Assembly: GCF_002813635.1 (NCBI RefSeq)
Contig: NZ_CP016382.1
Coordinates: 310,001 to 374,000, forward strand
Origin: Spiribacter roseus
Lineage (GTDB): Bacteria > Pseudomonadota > Gammaproteobacteria > Nitrococcales > Nitrococcaceae
Length of the DNA: 64,000 bases
Direction: 5' to 3'
The translations under genes were made by a program, and so were the position numbers. Position 1 is the stretch's first letter, and every line of letters begins with the position of its first letter. The notes beneath the pieces are model-generated. The model saw only the letters and a program-made list of their open reading frames with translations, was not told the origin of the DNA and searched no databases. Below are positions 1 to 10,353 of the stretch, piece by piece.

Positions 1-1581
1 CTGGAGTCGGATCTGGCCGGGCGTTTCTACCGCGATCAGGTGCGCGAGTCATTGCGCGATGGCGCCGAGGCATTGGGCTATTACGAGGCGCGATTCGACA
101 TCACGTTGACCGCTTCGCCGGAGGACTGGCGACTGGACGTGGCCGTCACGCCGGGCCCGCGGGTCCGGGTGCGCAACGTCGAGGTGCGCATCACCGGCGA
201 TGGCGCCGATGACCGCGTCCTCGCGGCCCTGAGTGAGCGGCTGCCACTGCGTGCCGGTGAACCCCTCAATCATGCCGACTACGAGCGCAGTAAACGCGCC
301 CTGATCAACGAGGCGCTGCAGCGGGGCTATTTCGACTACCGCTTCACCACCGCCGAACTGGCGGTGAACGTCGACGGGGGCTGGGCGGAGGCCATACTGG
401 TGATGGACGCCGGGGCCCGTTATGCCCTGGGGGAGGTCATGTTCTCGCCGTCGCCGTTCCGCCAGCGCTTCCTGAGCCGGCTGGTCCCGTTCGAGCCGGG
501 CACCCCCTACACCGCCGAGGCGGTGGCGGATCTCAATCAGCGCCTGCTCGACAGTGGCTACTTCACCGACGCCCAGGTCGAGACCCGGCGCGATGCCGGG
601 CCGCCCGCCCGGATACCGGTGCAGGCCGATGTGGTGACCCGTGAACGCAACACCGTCACCACCGGCGCCGGCTACTCCACCGACGAGGGGCCGCGTCTGC
701 AGCTGGGCTATCAGCGCCATTACGTCAATAACCGCGGCCATCAGCTGAGCAGTCAGCTGCGCGTCTCGACGGTGCGCCAGAGCATCGATGCCCGCTACGA
801 GATTCCGCTGGCCGACCCCATCAACGACCATCTCACCCTGAGCACCGCCTGGGAGAACGCCGACATTGAGGACACCCGCAGCGAGCGCTACAGCGTGCGG
901 CTGGCCCGGCGGCAGACATTCACCTCGGGCTGGACGCGCACGCAGTCGCTGCGCTGGCTTGAGGAGCGCTTCACGGTGGGCGTCGACAGCGGCCGCAGCC
1001 GATTGGTGCTGCCCGGGATCAGTTTCTCGCGCACTCGGTCGCGCGGTGGGCTCGATCCCGACTGGGGTGATCAGCAGCGCTACTCCCTTGAGGGGGCGAG
1101 CGAGGCACTGCTCTCGGATGTGGACATCGCCCGCCTGCGCCTGGACAACACCTGGCTGCGCAGTGTCGGCGAGGCCCACCGCTTCAAGCTCAGTGCCCAT
1201 CTGGGCGGCGTCGCGACCAGCGACTTCGAGCAGACGCCCACCTCGCTGCGGTTTTTCGCCGGCGGTGATCAGAGCGTGCGCGGGTTCGCCTATCGCAGCC
1301 TGGGGCCGAAAGACGACAATGGTGACGTGATCGGCGGCCGTTACCTGACAACCGGCAGTGGTGAGTACAGCTATGGCCTGACCGATGACTGGCGGCTGGC
1401 CACCTTTGTGGACGCCGGCAATGCCTACCGCGACCCCAGCGCCTTCGACCCGGCGGTGGGGACCGGTTTTGGTGTGCGCTGGACGTCGCCGGTGGGGCCG
1501 CTGCGGCTCGACCTGGCCTGGGGCGTGAGTCGCGAGGACGTGCCGTTTCGCCTGCATTTCTCCATCGGGCCGCCGTTCTGA
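1..1581 (+). CDS. tamA: Translocation and assembly module TamA (5' end outside window)
   Basis: Omp85/BamA-superfamily outer-membrane protein that works with TamB in envelope biogenesis. The reading frame is open from the first base, so the N-terminus and signal peptide lie upstream. What remains shows POTRA-like repeats (roughly the first 190 residues, with typical GYY/GYFD and DSGYFTDAQV segments) followed by a 16-strand-type barrel. The barrel carries the Omp85 signature FFAGGDQSVRGFAYRSLGP and ends in a terminal Phe (IGPPF), as barrel proteins do. Its stop codon shares one base with the tamB start (TGATG), so the two are translationally coupled. A GTG at base 40 is internal and is not the true start. 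Confidence 0.93.
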   Translation: MESDLAGRFYRDQVRESLRDGAEALGYYEARFDITLTASPEDWRLDVAVTPGPRVRVRNVEVRITGDGADDRVLAALSERLPLRAGEPLNHADYERSKRALINEALQRGYFDYRFTTAELAVNVDGGWAEAILVMDAGARYALGEVMFSPSPFRQRFLSRLVPFEPGTPYTAEAVADLNQRLLDSGYFTDAQVETRRDAGPPARIPVQADVVTRERNTVTTGAGYSTDEGPRLQLGYQRHYVNNRGHQLSSQLRVSTVRQSIDARYEIPLADPINDHLTLSTAWENADIEDTRSERYSVRLARRQTFTSGWTRTQSLRWLEERFTVGVDSGRSRLVLPGISFSRTRSRGGLDPDWGDQQRYSLEGASEALLSDVDIARLRLDNTWLRSVGEAHRFKLSAHLGGVATSDFEQTPTSLRFFAGGDQSVRGFAYRSLGPKDDNGDVIGGRYLTTGSGEYSYGLTDDWRLATFVDAGNAYRDPSAFDPAVGTGFGVRWTSPVGPLRLDLAWGVSREDVPFRLHFSIGPPF

Positions 1582-4500
1582 TGCCGGGTCTGCGCAGTCT
1601 TCTCATCACTCTGATGCTGGCCGTGCCGCTGGCCGGTGCCTGGCTGATCAGCACCACCGAGGGCGCGCGCTGGCTGGCCGCCCGGGCCCAGGCGTTCGAG
1701 CCGGCACTCGCCCTCGAGATCACGGACGGCAGTCTCTGGCACGGCCTGCAGGCCAGGGATCTGCGCTGGCGCGATGGAGACCGCGGCCTGGCGGCGGAGG
1801 CCGTGGCGATCGACTGGTCGCCGCGCTGCCTGTTGCGCGGGCAGGTCTGCGTCGATGCGCTGCGCGTCACCGGTCTGCGGCTTGATCTGCCGGCCGGCGA
1901 GGCGGCCGCCGCGTCGTCAGCGCCGGCGACCGACCCGCTCGAGGCGTTGCCGCGCCGCCTGTCACTGCCCACCCTGGAATCCCCCGTGCCGGTGCGTCTG
2001 GAGCAGCTGCGCATCGACGGACTGAGTGTGCAGCGCGCCGACCGGGCGCTGGCGGCGGGCATCGACGGGCTGCGACTGAGCGCGCACGTGACGGGCCGGC
2101 AGCTGGACATCACCGCGCTGTCGGTGGCGGGAACGGCCGGCCGCGCCCGGCTGGAGGCCCGGGTCGACATGGGCGGCGACTGGCCGCTCGAGGCCGACTG
2201 GCGTGTTGAGCCGGCCGCCGCGCTGACGGCCGGCGAGTCGCTGACGCTGCAGGGCCGGGGTGAGGGGTCCCTGGCCGATCTGCGTCTCACCGGCTCGGTG
2301 AGGGGGGCACGGACCGTGGAGTTTTCCGTCGGCGTCGCAGCGCTTGAAGCCCCGCGACGGCTGGAGGCCCGCATCGCCGCTGGCGACGGCGTCCTCAATC
2401 TCCGGGGCCGGGCGGATGAGCGGATTGAGCTGGAGGGGGATCTGCGGGCGCCCTCGCTCGCGCCTTTCTGGCCGGGGCTCGAGGGGCAGCTGCAGGGCGA
2501 TTTCCGGGTGACCGGCCGGCTGCTGCAACCGTCCCTGAGTGCGGCGCTGACCGCCACGGACCTTCGCGTGGGCGATCTGGCCCTTGAAAACGCCCGGCTC
2601 AGTGCCGACTGGAACGGCGCAGAGGGCGGGCGCGCCCGCCTCGAGGTCACCGGGCTGCGGCAGGGCACGGCACTGCGCGGCTCAGGTCAGCTCACGCTGA
2701 GCGGGCAACCCGATGATCACCGCATTGACCTGCAGTTCGAGGGCCAGTCCGGGGCGCTGCCGGTGGGGCTGGAGGCCCGACTGATCGGCGGACGCTCGGC
2801 GGGAGCGCGGGAGTGGACCGGTCGGCTGCAGCAGGCTTCGCTGACCGTCGACGGGCGGACCGGTCGCCTGCTGGGCACACCGGGACTGACGGTCGGGCCC
2901 CAGCGACTGCGCCTCGACGGCCACTGCTGGGCGTGGCGGTCGGTCCGCGCCTGCAGTCAGCCATTGCAGGCCACACCCCGCTCGGCGCAGTGGCGGATCA
3001 GCCTGTCCGCCGTGCCGCTGGCGCTGTTGCAGCTGCAGTTGCCGGCAGGGGTCAGCCTGCCCGGCTCGGTCAACGGCACCGCCCGCCTTGAATGGCAGGC
3101 CGATACCGGCGCCTCGGCGCGGCTGACACTGGTCAGCCCCGCAAGCCGGATCGAACTGCCCCAGCCTGATCGCGAGCAGCCGCTGGTGCTCGACTACGAT
3201 CGGATTGTCGTGGACGCCGATCTGACGCCGGCGCGGGCGCAGCTGCGGCTGGGACTGGCCTCGCCTGACATCGGACAGGGCGGTTTTGCCGTGCAGACCG
3301 ATCCGGGTGATGCCAGCCGTCCGCTGACCGGCCGGGTCTGGCTCGACGGGGTGGGGCTCGCCCCCCTCGCCGGGGCGCTGCCGCAGCTGCGGCGCGCCGA
3401 GGGCCGCGTCAGTGCCCGCGGCGAACTGGCGGGCACTCTGGCCGCGCCGCGGTTCCGCGGCACGCTGCGCCTGCGGGACGGGGTGCTGCTGCCCTCGGCC
3501 CTGGTCGAGCCATTGACGGCGGTTGATCTGAGCGCCGAGGTGGCCGGTGAAACCGCGCGCCTCAGTGGCGGGTTCGCGGCTGGCGACGGCGAGGCCAGTC
3601 TGGACGGTCAGCTGGACTGGGCCGGGGGCACCCTTGAAGGCGCGGTCAACCTTGTGGGCGAAGCGCTGGATGTGCAGGTCGGTAATCTGGCGCGGCTCAC
3701 GGTCAGTCCGGATATCCGCCTGGGCGTGGGCGCCGAGACCCTGCAACTGACCGGTCGCATCGATGTGCCCCGCGCCCGGATCGAGCCCACCGGCGGGTCG
3801 GCGGGGGCGATCCGCCCCTCGCCGGATGCGGTGCGCGTCGATGCCCGGGGCCGGCCGCTGGCACCCGCGGATGAGGCGGAGGCCGGGCGCACGCTGGAAA
3901 GCGATCTGCGGCTGCGGTTGGGTGACTCGGTGCGGTTCGCCGCCCGCGGCGCCAGCGGTCGGCTGGCCGGCGGGCTGCGGCTGCGTCAGGTGGGCAGCGA
4001 GGGGGCCGAGGCCGAGGGGGTGCTGACCCTGGAGGAGGCCGGCTACGAGGCGTATGGCCAGTCATTGACGGTCCAGCGCGGCCGCCTGGTGTTCAGCGGT
4101 CCACTGACCCGGCCGCAGCTTGATATCGAGGCGGTGCGCGAGACCCCCGGGATTACCGCGGGACTGCGCATCACCGGCCCGGCCGATCAGCCCCGGGTGC
4201 GGCTGTTCTCGGATCCGGCCATGGCGCAGGCGGACATCCTCGCGGTGCTGCTCACCGGTCGGCCGCCGGGGCAGGCGAGCCCCGGCGAAGAGGCACTGCT
4301 GAGCCGGGCGGCGCTGTCACTGGGCGTGTTCGGTGGCGGGCAGCTGGGCGAGTCGCTGGCCAGCGAGCTGGGGGTGGAGGACTTCCAGATCGCCGCCGAC
4401 GGCCAGGGCGAGGACGCCCAGGTGGCGGTCAGCGGTTATCTCTCCCCCAATCTGATGGTGCGCTATGGCGTCGGGGTGTTCGAACCCACGACCACGCTCA

Positions 4501-4595
4501 GCCTGCGCTACTACCTGACCCGCCAGTTCTACCTCGAGGCGGTCAGCGGTGCGGAAAGCGCCTTCGACGTATTCTATTCGTTCGACTACGACTGA
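1581..4595 (+). CDS. tamB: Translocation and assembly module TamB (AsmA-like inner-membrane protein)
   Basis: A 1004-residue partner of TamA. One N-terminal membrane anchor (about residues 5-22, [17 protein letters not shown]) precedes a very long periplasmic region rich in short beta repeats, as in AsmA/TamB proteins that form a hydrophobic groove for lipid transfer between membranes. The C-terminal DUF490/TamB domain (about the last 330 residues) ends in the conserved [22 protein letters not shown] segment and an acidic FDYD terminus. It is somewhat shorter than the E. coli protein (about 1260 residues). It directly follows tamA, sharing one base. Its 3' end overlaps the convergent rhlB by 10 bases. 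Confidence 0.93.
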   Translation: MPGLRSLLITLMLAVPLAGAWLISTTEGARWLAARAQAFEPALALEITDGSLWHGLQARDLRWRDGDRGLAAEAVAIDWSPRCLLRGQVCVDALRVTGLRLDLPAGEAAAASSAPATDPLEALPRRLSLPTLESPVPVRLEQLRIDGLSVQRADRALAAGIDGLRLSAHVTGRQLDITALSVAGTAGRARLEARVDMGGDWPLEADWRVEPAAALTAGESLTLQGRGEGSLADLRLTGSVRGARTVEFSVGVAALEAPRRLEARIAAGDGVLNLRGRADERIELEGDLRAPSLAPFWPGLEGQLQGDFRVTGRLLQPSLSAALTATDLRVGDLALENARLSADWNGAEGGRARLEVTGLRQGTALRGSGQLTLSGQPDDHRIDLQFEGQSGALPVGLEARLIGGRSAGAREWTGRLQQASLTVDGRTGRLLGTPGLTVGPQRLRLDGHCWAWRSVRACSQPLQATPRSAQWRISLSAVPLALLQLQLPAGVSLPGSVNGTARLEWQADTGASARLTLVSPASRIELPQPDREQPLVLDYDRIVVDADLTPARAQLRLGLASPDIGQGGFAVQTDPGDASRPLTGRVWLDGVGLAPLAGALPQLRRAEGRVSARGELAGTLAAPRFRGTLRLRDGVLLPSALVEPLTAVDLSAEVAGETARLSGGFAAGDGEASLDGQLDWAGGTLEGAVNLVGEALDVQVGNLARLTVSPDIRLGVGAETLQLTGRIDVPRARIEPTGGSAGAIRPSPDAVRVDARGRPLAPADEAEAGRTLESDLRLRLGDSVRFAARGASGRLAGGLRLRQVGSEGAEAEGVLTLEEAGYEAYGQSLTVQRGRLVFSGPLTRPQLDIEAVRETPGITAGLRITGPADQPRVRLFSDPAMAQADILAVLLTGRPPGQASPGEEALLSRAALSLGVFGGGQLGESLASELGVEDFQIAADGQGEDAQVAVSGYLSPNLMVRYGVGVFEPTTTLSLRYYLTRQFYLEAVSGAESAFDVFYSFDYD

Positions 4596-5863
4596 TCGCC
4601 GCCGCCCGCGGATGACCCGCTCTGGCGGCGGTTGCCGCCGCTGCGCCGGCTGTTGCCACTGCGGCGGTTGTTCATGCGCGCCGCGGGCTTGAGGTCGTCG
4701 ACGATCAGCTCGGCGGGCGCCATTTCCGCCGGGATCTTCTGATCGATGTAGCGCTCGATGTCGGGCAGCGAATAGACGTAGGTCTCGCAGGCGAAGCTGA
4801 TCGCATCACCGGCGGCGCCGGCCCGGGCCGTACGCCCGATGCGGTGCACATAATCCTCGGCATCCTGGGGCAGGTCGTAGTTGATGACGTGACTGACCTC
4901 GGGGATATGCAGCCCGCGCGCGGCCACATCGGTGGCGACGAGGATCGGCAGGTCGCCCCCCTGGAATTTCTCCAGCAGCTGCTCGCGCTTGTTCTGCGGG
5001 ATGTCGCCGGAGATGACGGCGGCCTTGATGTCGTTGCCGATCAGATAGGCGGCCACCCGGTCGGCGTCGCGCTTGGTGTTGACAAACAGCAGGGTGCGCG
5101 TGGGCGCCTGCTGGCGCAGTACACCGATGAGCAGGCCGATCTTCTGGTTGTTCTCGACATGGTAGAGGGTCTGGCGGACGCGGTCGGCGGTGATCGTGTC
5201 CGACTCGATCTGCACCGACTCGGGCTCGTTCATGTGCTCGTAGGCAAGCTCGCGGACGCGCTCGGACAGCGTCGCCGAGAACAGCATGTTGAGGCGCTGG
5301 TCCGGCGCCGGCATGCGCCGCAGCAGATAGCGGATGTCGGCGATGAAGCCCATGTCGAACATGCGGTCGGCCTCGTCGAGCACGCAGACCTCGATATTGT
5401 CGAGGCTGAACACCCCCTGCTTGAAAAAGTCGATGATCCGCCCCGGTGTGCCGATCAGCACGTCGGTGCCGCGCTCCAGGGCCTTGCGCTGGCTTTCGTA
5501 GCCGGTGCCGCCGTAGATGCAGGCAAAGTCCATGCCGGTGAACCAGCCGAGCCGTTCGGCATCCTTGTGAATCTGCAGGGCGAGCTCGCGGGTGGGCGCC
5601 AGGATGATGGCCCAGGGGCCTTTCTTGTCGGCGGCCACCGGGCGCGACATCAGCCAGTGCATGGTGGCCAGCAGAAAGGCCGCCGACTTGCCGGTGCCGG
5701 TCTGGGCCTGGCCGGCCACGTCGCGGCCCTCGAGGGCGATGGGCAGGGCCGCGGCCTGGATCGGCATGCACTGCTCGAAGCCGGCCTCGCGCAGGCCTGT
5801 GTGAAGGGATTCGTGAAGTCCGAGGGACTCGAAAGCGGTGTCAGAGAGATGATTTTGTTCCAT
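4586..5863 (-). CDS. rhlB: DEAD-box ATP-dependent RNA helicase RhlB
   Basis: A 425-residue DEAD-box helicase; in E. coli RhlB (421 residues) feeds structured RNA to PNPase in the degradosome. Visible motifs in order: Q-motif region MPIQAAALP, motif I AQTGTGKS, Ia [14 protein letters not shown] ([14 protein letters not shown]), III SAT, then ARGLHIP and [10 protein letters not shown] of domain 2. It follows E. coli RhlB closely along its length ([26 protein letters not shown]). The basic tail has three NRRSG-like repeats and a Gly/Ser end, a plausible RNA-binding tail. I start at the ATG giving MEQNHLSD, which matches RhlB N-termini; a longer frame upstream runs into the grxD promoter region. 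Confidence 0.93.
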   Translation of the reverse strand: MEQNHLSDTAFESLGLHESLHTGLREAGFEQCMPIQAAALPIALEGRDVAGQAQTGTGKSAAFLLATMHWLMSRPVAADKKGPWAIILAPTRELALQIHKDAERLGWFTGMDFACIYGGTGYESQRKALERGTDVLIGTPGRIIDFFKQGVFSLDNIEVCVLDEADRMFDMGFIADIRYLLRRMPAPDQRLNMLFSATLSERVRELAYEHMNEPESVQIESDTITADRVRQTLYHVENNQKIGLLIGVLRQQAPTRTLLFVNTKRDADRVAAYLIGNDIKAAVISGDIPQNKREQLLEKFQGGDLPILVATDVAARGLHIPEVSHVINYDLPQDAEDYVHRIGRTARAGAAGDAISFACETYVYSLPDIERYIDQKIPAEMAPAELIVDDLKPAARMNNRRSGNSRRSGGNRRQSGSSAGGGDQS

Positions 5864-5958
5864 GACCGCCGAGGATACCGTATTGATCGCTTTTATGCCC
5901 CTCGTCGATGTCGTCCGCAATCCGTACACTAATGGTACGCATTCAATGAGGAGCCAAA

Positions 5959-6282
5959 ATGAGCGACGTACAGGAAAGCATCCGCGAGCAGGTCGAAGGC
6001 AATCCGGTGATTCTCTACATGAAAGGCTCACCGCAGTTCCCGCAGTGCGGGTTCTCGATGCGCGCCGCCCAGGCCCTGGCGGGCTGCGGTGTGGAGTTCG
6101 CCTATGTCAACGTGCTCGAGGACGAAGGCATCCGTCAGGGCATCAAGGAATACGGCAACTGGCCGACCATCCCGCAGCTGTATGTGAACGGCGAGCTGCT
6201 CGGTGGCTGTGACATCATCATGGAGATGCACGAGTCCGGCGAGCTGCAGGAGGCGGTCAAGGCCGCCACGCCCGACGCTTAG
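5959..6282 (+). CDS. grxD: Monothiol glutaredoxin GrxD
   Basis: A 107-residue CGFS-type monothiol glutaredoxin that carries or transfers [2Fe-2S] clusters with glutathione and often BolA. The active-site motif PQCGFS is present, followed by the [19 protein letters not shown] segment that binds glutathione. Length matches the family (about 110 residues). A good Shine-Dalgarno (GAGGAG) lies seven bases before the ATG. It is divergent from rhlB across 95 bases and its 3' end overlaps convergent rnt by four bases. Confidence 0.95.
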   Translation: MSDVQESIREQVEGNPVILYMKGSPQFPQCGFSMRAAQALAGCGVEFAYVNVLEDEGIRQGIKEYGNWPTIPQLYVNGELLGGCDIIMEMHESGELQEAVKAATPDA

Positions 6283-6911
6283 GCGCCGGGTGCGTCGAGG
6301 GGATGCCCGTGGGCGGCATCCCAGCGATTGACGATGGTGCAGAACAGCTCGGCGGTCTTCTCGGCATCGTAGATCGCCGAGTGGGCCTCACGGGCGTCCC
6401 AGTGAATCCCCGCCGCCGCAATGCCCCGCGCCAGTACCGTCTGGCCGTAGGCAAGCCCGGACAGCGTGGCGGTGTCAAAGCACGAGAATGGGTGAAACGG
6501 ATTGCGCTTGATGCCGCACCGCTTCACCGCCGCGTTCAGAAACCCCAGATCAAACCAGGCGTTATGTCCCACCAGCACGGCACGGCTGCAGTCGTTGGCG
6601 CGGATCGCCTCACGCACGGGCTGAAAGACATAGCGTAGGGCCTCGTCCTCGGGCACCGCCATGCGCAGCGGGTGGTCGGGGTCGATCCCGTTGAATTCCA
6701 GCGACTTCGGGTCGAGGTGGGCACCTTCGAAGGCCTCGACGTGGGTGGTGAAGGTCTCGCCGTTATAAAGCCGGCCGGCGTCGTCCATTTTCACGATCAC
6801 CGCGGCGATCTGCAGCATGGCGTCTGTGGCGGCATTGACGCCGCCGGTTTCGATGTCGACGACCACGGGCAGAAAGCCGCGGAATCGCTGGTTGATGGGG
6901 CGGGCGTTCAT
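6279..6911 (-). CDS. rnt: Ribonuclease T
   Basis: A 210-residue DEDDh 3'-5' exoribonuclease that trims tRNA and other stable RNA 3' ends. Exo motifs are visible: VVDIETGG (first Asp and Glu), [12 protein letters not shown] (second Asp) and [14 protein letters not shown] (His and last Asp). The RNase T-specific [18 protein letters not shown] segment is also present. It starts with an ATGA overlap at the end of pyrC and is probably co-transcribed with it; grxD converges on its 3' end. The pyrC-rnt-grxD association is common in gammaproteobacteria. Confidence 0.95.
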   Translation of the reverse strand: MNARPINQRFRGFLPVVVDIETGGVNAATDAMLQIAAVIVKMDDAGRLYNGETFTTHVEAFEGAHLDPKSLEFNGIDPDHPLRMAVPEDEALRYVFQPVREAIRANDCSRAVLVGHNAWFDLGFLNAAVKRCGIKRNPFHPFSCFDTATLSGLAYGQTVLARGIAAAGIHWDAREAHSAIYDAEKTAELFCTIVNRWDAAHGHPLDAPGA

Positions 6912-7963
6912 GCGGACTCCGTCTGCGGGTCGCTGGCCAGCGACCAGTCAATGGTGCCACCGGCGCGCAGCGGTACGATGCGTGCGTCGCCATAGGGCAG
7001 GGTATCCGGCAGGCGGCGTGCCTGCCGAGTCAGTGTCAGGGTGTCAGTGGCACGCGGCAGGCCGTAGAAGTCGGCGCCGAAATGGCTGGCAAAGCCCTCC
7101 AGCCGATCCAGCGCACCGGCCTGCTCGAAGGCCTCGGCATAGAGTTCGATGGCGAGCGGGGCGGTGAAGACGCCGGCGCAGCCGCAGGCGTTTTCCTTGG
7201 CCGACTGGGCATGGGGCGCGCTGTCGGTGCCGAGGAAGAATCGCGGATGCCCACTGGTGGCGGCCTCGAGCAGGGCGGCGCGATCCCTCTCGCGCTTGAG
7301 GATCGGCAGGCAGTAGTGGTGGGGACGGATCCCGCCGGCGAGCAGATCATTGCGGTTCATCAGCAGGTGCTGCGGGGTGATGGTGGCGCCGAGCCGTTCG
7401 GGCCCCTGGCGCACGAAATCCACCGCGGTCGCCGTGGTGAGATGCTCGAGCACGACGCGCAGGTGGCGGTGGCGGTCGAGCAGGGGCGCAAGGCGCTCGT
7501 CGAGGAAAACCGCCTCACGATCAAAGATATCCGTTTCGGGATGGGTGACTTCGCCATGCAGGCAGAGCGTGAGGTCGTGCTCGGCGATGGCGGCGAGCGC
7601 CTCGTCGCAGCGGCGCAGATCGGTCACGCCCGAGTCGCTGTTGGTGGTCGCCCCAGCGGGGTAGAGCTTGACCGCGTGGATGAACCCGGTGGCCGCCGCG
7701 CGCTCGATCTCGCGCGCCGGCGTGTTGTCGGTCAGATACAGCGTCATCAGTGGCTCGAACCGGCTTCCCGCGGGGCGGGCCGCAAGGATCCGCTCGCGAT
7801 AGGCGGCGACCGCGTCGGTGGTGGTCAGCGGCGGTGTCAGGTTGGGCATGATGATGGCGCGGCCAAAGCGCGCCGCGCTCCAGTGCACGACATCCGCCAG
7901 CGCAGCGCCGTCGCGCAGGTGCAGGTGCCAGTCGTCGGGTCGGGTGATGGTCAGCGTTTCCAT
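6908..7963 (-). CDS. pyrC: Dihydroorotase (class II PyrC)
   Basis: A 351-residue zinc amidohydrolase that interconverts carbamoyl-aspartate and dihydroorotate in pyrimidine synthesis. Metal ligands are visible: DWHLHLRDG (His-x-His), the carboxylated Lys in [27 protein letters not shown] and the catalytic Asp in [13 protein letters not shown]. Length and sequence fit the E. coli PyrC class rather than the PyrC' / multifunctional class. It is the first gene of pyrC-rnt. There is no Shine-Dalgarno before the ATG, and an extended -10 element lies only six bases upstream, so the transcript may be leaderless. Confidence 0.95.
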   Translation of the reverse strand: METLTITRPDDWHLHLRDGAALADVVHWSAARFGRAIIMPNLTPPLTTTDAVAAYRERILAARPAGSRFEPLMTLYLTDNTPAREIERAAATGFIHAVKLYPAGATTNSDSGVTDLRRCDEALAAIAEHDLTLCLHGEVTHPETDIFDREAVFLDERLAPLLDRHRHLRVVLEHLTTATAVDFVRQGPERLGATITPQHLLMNRNDLLAGGIRPHHYCLPILKRERDRAALLEAATSGHPRFFLGTDSAPHAQSAKENACGCAGVFTAPLAIELYAEAFEQAGALDRLEGFASHFGADFYGLPRATDTLTLTRQARRLPDTLPYGDARIVPLRAGGTIDWSLASDPQTESA

Positions 7964-7969
7964 GGCGGG

Positions 7970-7978
7970 AGTATATCA
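7970..7978 (-). promoter_or_regulatory. Extended -10 element of pyrC
   Basis: On the minus strand the bases read TGATATACT, a TGN extended -10 followed by TATACT (5 of 6 to consensus). Six bases separate it from the pyrC ATG, so initiation is expected at or next to the A of the start codon. No convincing -35 is seen (AAGGCG at 17-base spacing), which fits an extended -10 promoter. Confidence 0.5.
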
Positions 7979-8071
7979 GGGCCACCGGCCGGCGCCTTGA
8001 TTCTCCGCGCCGGCGCGCCGATCATTGCGGCACGAACCCGCTCCCAATCCCGCAATTCGAGAGAGCAATCC

Positions 8072-9286
8072 ATGAGCACAATCAAAAAGGTGGTTCTGGC
8101 CTACTCCGGTGGCCTGGATACCTCGGTCATCCTGCAGTGGCTGCGCGATCACTACCAGTGCGAGGTCGTGACCTTCACCGCCGACCTGGGACAGGGTGAG
8201 GAGCTCGAGCCCGCCCGCGCCAAGGCGAAGGATCTGGGCGTCGAGGAGATCTATATCGATGACCTGCGCGAGGAGTTCGTGCGCGATTTCGTCTTTCCGA
8301 TGTTCCGCGCCAACGCCCTCTACGAGGGTGAATACCTGCTCGGCACCTCCATCGCACGGCCGCTGATCGCCAAGCGCCAGATCGAGATCGCCCGCGAGAC
8401 CGGCGCCGACGCCGTCTGCCATGGCGCCACCGGCAAGGGCAACGATCAGGTGCGCTTCGAGCTCGGCTATTACGGCCTCGAGCCCGGCATTCATGTCATC
8501 GCGCCGTGGCGTGAGTGGGACCTCAACTCCCGCGAGCGTCTGCTCGCCTACGCCGAGGATCGCGGCATCCCCATCGAGGGCAGGACCGAGGGCGGCGGAT
8601 CGCCCTATTCCATGGATGCCAACCTGTTGCATATCTCCTATGAGGGCGGCGTGCTGGAGGACACCTGGACCCCGGCCGAGGAGAATATGTGGCGCTGGAG
8701 CGTCGCGCCCGAGGCGGCGCCGGATACGCCCACCGAGATCGAGCTGACCTTCGAGGGCGGTGATCCGGTGGCCATCAACGGCGAGTCGCTGGCGCCGCAC
8801 GAAATGCTCTCGCGACTCAATCAGCTGGGCAATGACAACGGCATCGGGCGGATCGACATTGTCGAGAACCGCTATGTCGGCATGAAGTCCCGCGGCTGTT
8901 ACGAAACCCCCGGTGGCACCATCCTGCTGCGGGCCCATCGCGCCATCGAATCGATCACCCTCGACCGCGAATCGGCGCATCTCAAAGACGAGCTCATGCC
9001 GCGCTACGCCGAGCTGATTTACAACGGCTACTGGTGGAGTCCTGAGCGCGAGGCGCTGCAGGCGCTGATCAACCAGACCCAGACCCGGGTGAATGGCGTG
9101 GTCCGGCTCAAGCTCTACAAGGGCAATGTCATCGTGCTGGGCCGGCGCTCGGCCACCGACAGCCTGTTCGATGACAGCATCGCCACCTTCGAGGACGATG
9201 CCGGCGCCTACGACCAGAAGGACGCTGAAGGCTTCATCAAGCTCAATGCCCTGCGGCTTCGGGTGGCTGCCCGGCGCGGTGAATAG
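8072..9286 (+). CDS. argG: Argininosuccinate synthase
   Basis: A 404-residue class I ArgG that joins citrulline and aspartate using ATP in arginine synthesis. The N-terminal [11 protein letters not shown] is the PP-loop for [16 protein letters not shown] and [23 protein letters not shown] bind substrates and are nearly invariant. The protein starts at ATG (MSTIKK) after a GAGAGAG stretch; open frame continues far upstream but lies antisense to pyrC and does not resemble any ArgG extension. It stands alone, divergent from pyrC. Confidence 0.96.
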   Translation: MSTIKKVVLAYSGGLDTSVILQWLRDHYQCEVVTFTADLGQGEELEPARAKAKDLGVEEIYIDDLREEFVRDFVFPMFRANALYEGEYLLGTSIARPLIAKRQIEIARETGADAVCHGATGKGNDQVRFELGYYGLEPGIHVIAPWREWDLNSRERLLAYAEDRGIPIEGRTEGGGSPYSMDANLLHISYEGGVLEDTWTPAEENMWRWSVAPEAAPDTPTEIELTFEGGDPVAINGESLAPHEMLSRLNQLGNDNGIGRIDIVENRYVGMKSRGCYETPGGTILLRAHRAIESITLDRESAHLKDELMPRYAELIYNGYWWSPEREALQALINQTQTRVNGVVRLKLYKGNVIVLGRRSATDSLFDDSIATFEDDAGAYDQKDAEGFIKLNALRLRVAARRGE

Positions 9287-9295
9287 GCCGGTACG

Positions 9296-9324
9296 TTGAC
9301 CCACCACGGGTCGCGGTTTAGATT
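9296..9324 (+). promoter_or_regulatory. Sigma-70 promoter of the metal ABC transporter operon
   Basis: TTGACC (-35) and TAGATT (-10) are separated by 17 bases, 37 bases before the substrate-binding protein gene. It sits just after the argG stop and is the only good promoter before the four-gene operon. Confidence 0.55.
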
Positions 9325-9346
9325 GGAATTATTACAATTTCTGATC
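9321..9346 (+). promoter_or_regulatory. AT-rich imperfect palindrome, candidate metalloregulator operator
   Basis: GATTGGAATT and AATTTCTGATC flank ATTAC and form an imperfect inverted repeat overlapping the -10 and the expected start of transcription. It is strikingly AT-rich for this genome. Position and symmetry suit a Zur- or MntR-type repressor of a metal importer, but I cannot assign the regulator. Confidence 0.4.
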
Positions 9347-9360
9347 GACAGGGGGTCCTG

Positions 9361-10353
9361 ATGCAGCGCAGACGCGACGGCTGGATAGCGCGGGCGGCGG
9401 TCATGGCCGTCGGCCTTGCGCTGACTTCGGTCGCCCCGGCGGCCCCCAGCGTGCTGGCCACCACCGGCATGGTCGCGGATCTGGTGGATCGCATCGGCGG
9501 CGAGTGCATCGAGACCGAGGCACTGATGGGCCCGGGCATCGACCCCCATCTCTATCGCGCCGCCGCCTCCGATGTGCAGGCGTTTCAGTCGGCGTCGCTG
9601 ATCGCCTACAACGGCCTGGGGCTGGAAGGTCAGCTCGATAGCGTCCTGCGGCGGTTCGGCGAGCGCCGGCCAACGCTGGCGGTGGCCGAGGCGGCGGCCG
9701 CGGCCGGGCCGGTTGATCTGATTCAGACGGACGGCGACAGCGCACCCGATCCGCATGTCTGGATGGATGCCGCGCTCTGGTCGCAGGCGATCACGCCCAC
9801 GGTGGAGGCGCTTCGTCAGGTGGTGCCGGACTGCACGGCCGGGCTGCGTGAGCGGGCCTCCGCCCTGAGGGAACAGCTCGGCGCGCTGGATGCGTGGATG
9901 CGCGCCAGCATCGCCAGTATTCCGGCGGGTCAGCGCGTGCTGCTGACCGCGCATGATGCCTTTGGCTATTACGGTCGGGCTTACGATATCGAGGTGCGCG
10001 GCATCCAGGGTATCAGCACCACCGCCGAGGCGAGCGTGGCCGATATCCAGGCCAACGCCCGCCTGATCGCCGAGCGGGGACTGCCGGCCCTGTTCGTCGA
10101 GAGTACGATCAACCCGCGCACGGTGGACGCGGTGGTGGCGGCGGCCCGCGAGCGCGGGGCCGAGGTGGTCATTGGCGATACCCTCTATGGCGATGCCCTG
10201 GGCGAGTCCGGGACGCTCGCTGACAGCCTGCCGGGCCTGCTCATTCACAACACCGCGGCCATCACCCGCGAGCTGGGTGGTGAGCGCGCACCGTTGCCGG
10301 CGGCGCTGAGCGACTGGCGGGCGCCGCTGCGCGCGCGCCACGGAGGCGAGTGA
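9361..10353 (+). CDS. TroA-type metal ABC transporter substrate-binding protein
   Basis: A 330-residue periplasmic cluster-9 binding protein for Zn or Mn. An N-terminal signal peptide ends near residue 28. Candidate metal ligands are His63 (DPHLY), His132 (PDPHVW), His198 (AHDAFGYY) and Asp278 (LYGDALG): the His3-Asp set of TroA rather than the His2-Glu-Asp set of the Mn-specific PsaA/MntC proteins. GIQGISTTAEAS is typical of this family. The His-rich loop of ZnuA is absent. It leads an operon with ATPase and two permeases, and a strong Shine-Dalgarno (AGGGGGT) precedes it. Metal identity (Zn, Mn, perhaps Fe) is not certain. Confidence 0.88.
   Translation: MQRRRDGWIARAAVMAVGLALTSVAPAAPSVLATTGMVADLVDRIGGECIETEALMGPGIDPHLYRAAASDVQAFQSASLIAYNGLGLEGQLDSVLRRFGERRPTLAVAEAAAAAGPVDLIQTDGDSAPDPHVWMDAALWSQAITPTVEALRQVVPDCTAGLRERASALREQLGALDAWMRASIASIPAGQRVLLTAHDAFGYYGRAYDIEVRGIQGISTTAEASVADIQANARLIAERGLPALFVESTINPRTVDAVVAAARERGAEVVIGDTLYGDALGESGTLADSLPGLLIHNTAAITRELGGERAPLPAALSDWRAPLRARHGGE

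Noticed and set aside
49-1557. A 502-codon open frame on the minus strand
   Set aside because: It is antisense to tamA and shows the biased composition of a shadow frame.
5931-5947. Short inverted repeat CGTAC-N7-GTACG before grxD as an IscR site
   Set aside because: It does not resemble either known IscR site type and is only five bases per arm.
7082-8071. A long N-terminal extension of argG
   Set aside because: The extension is antisense to pyrC; ArgG proteins begin at the AYSGGLDTS region, which follows the chosen ATG.
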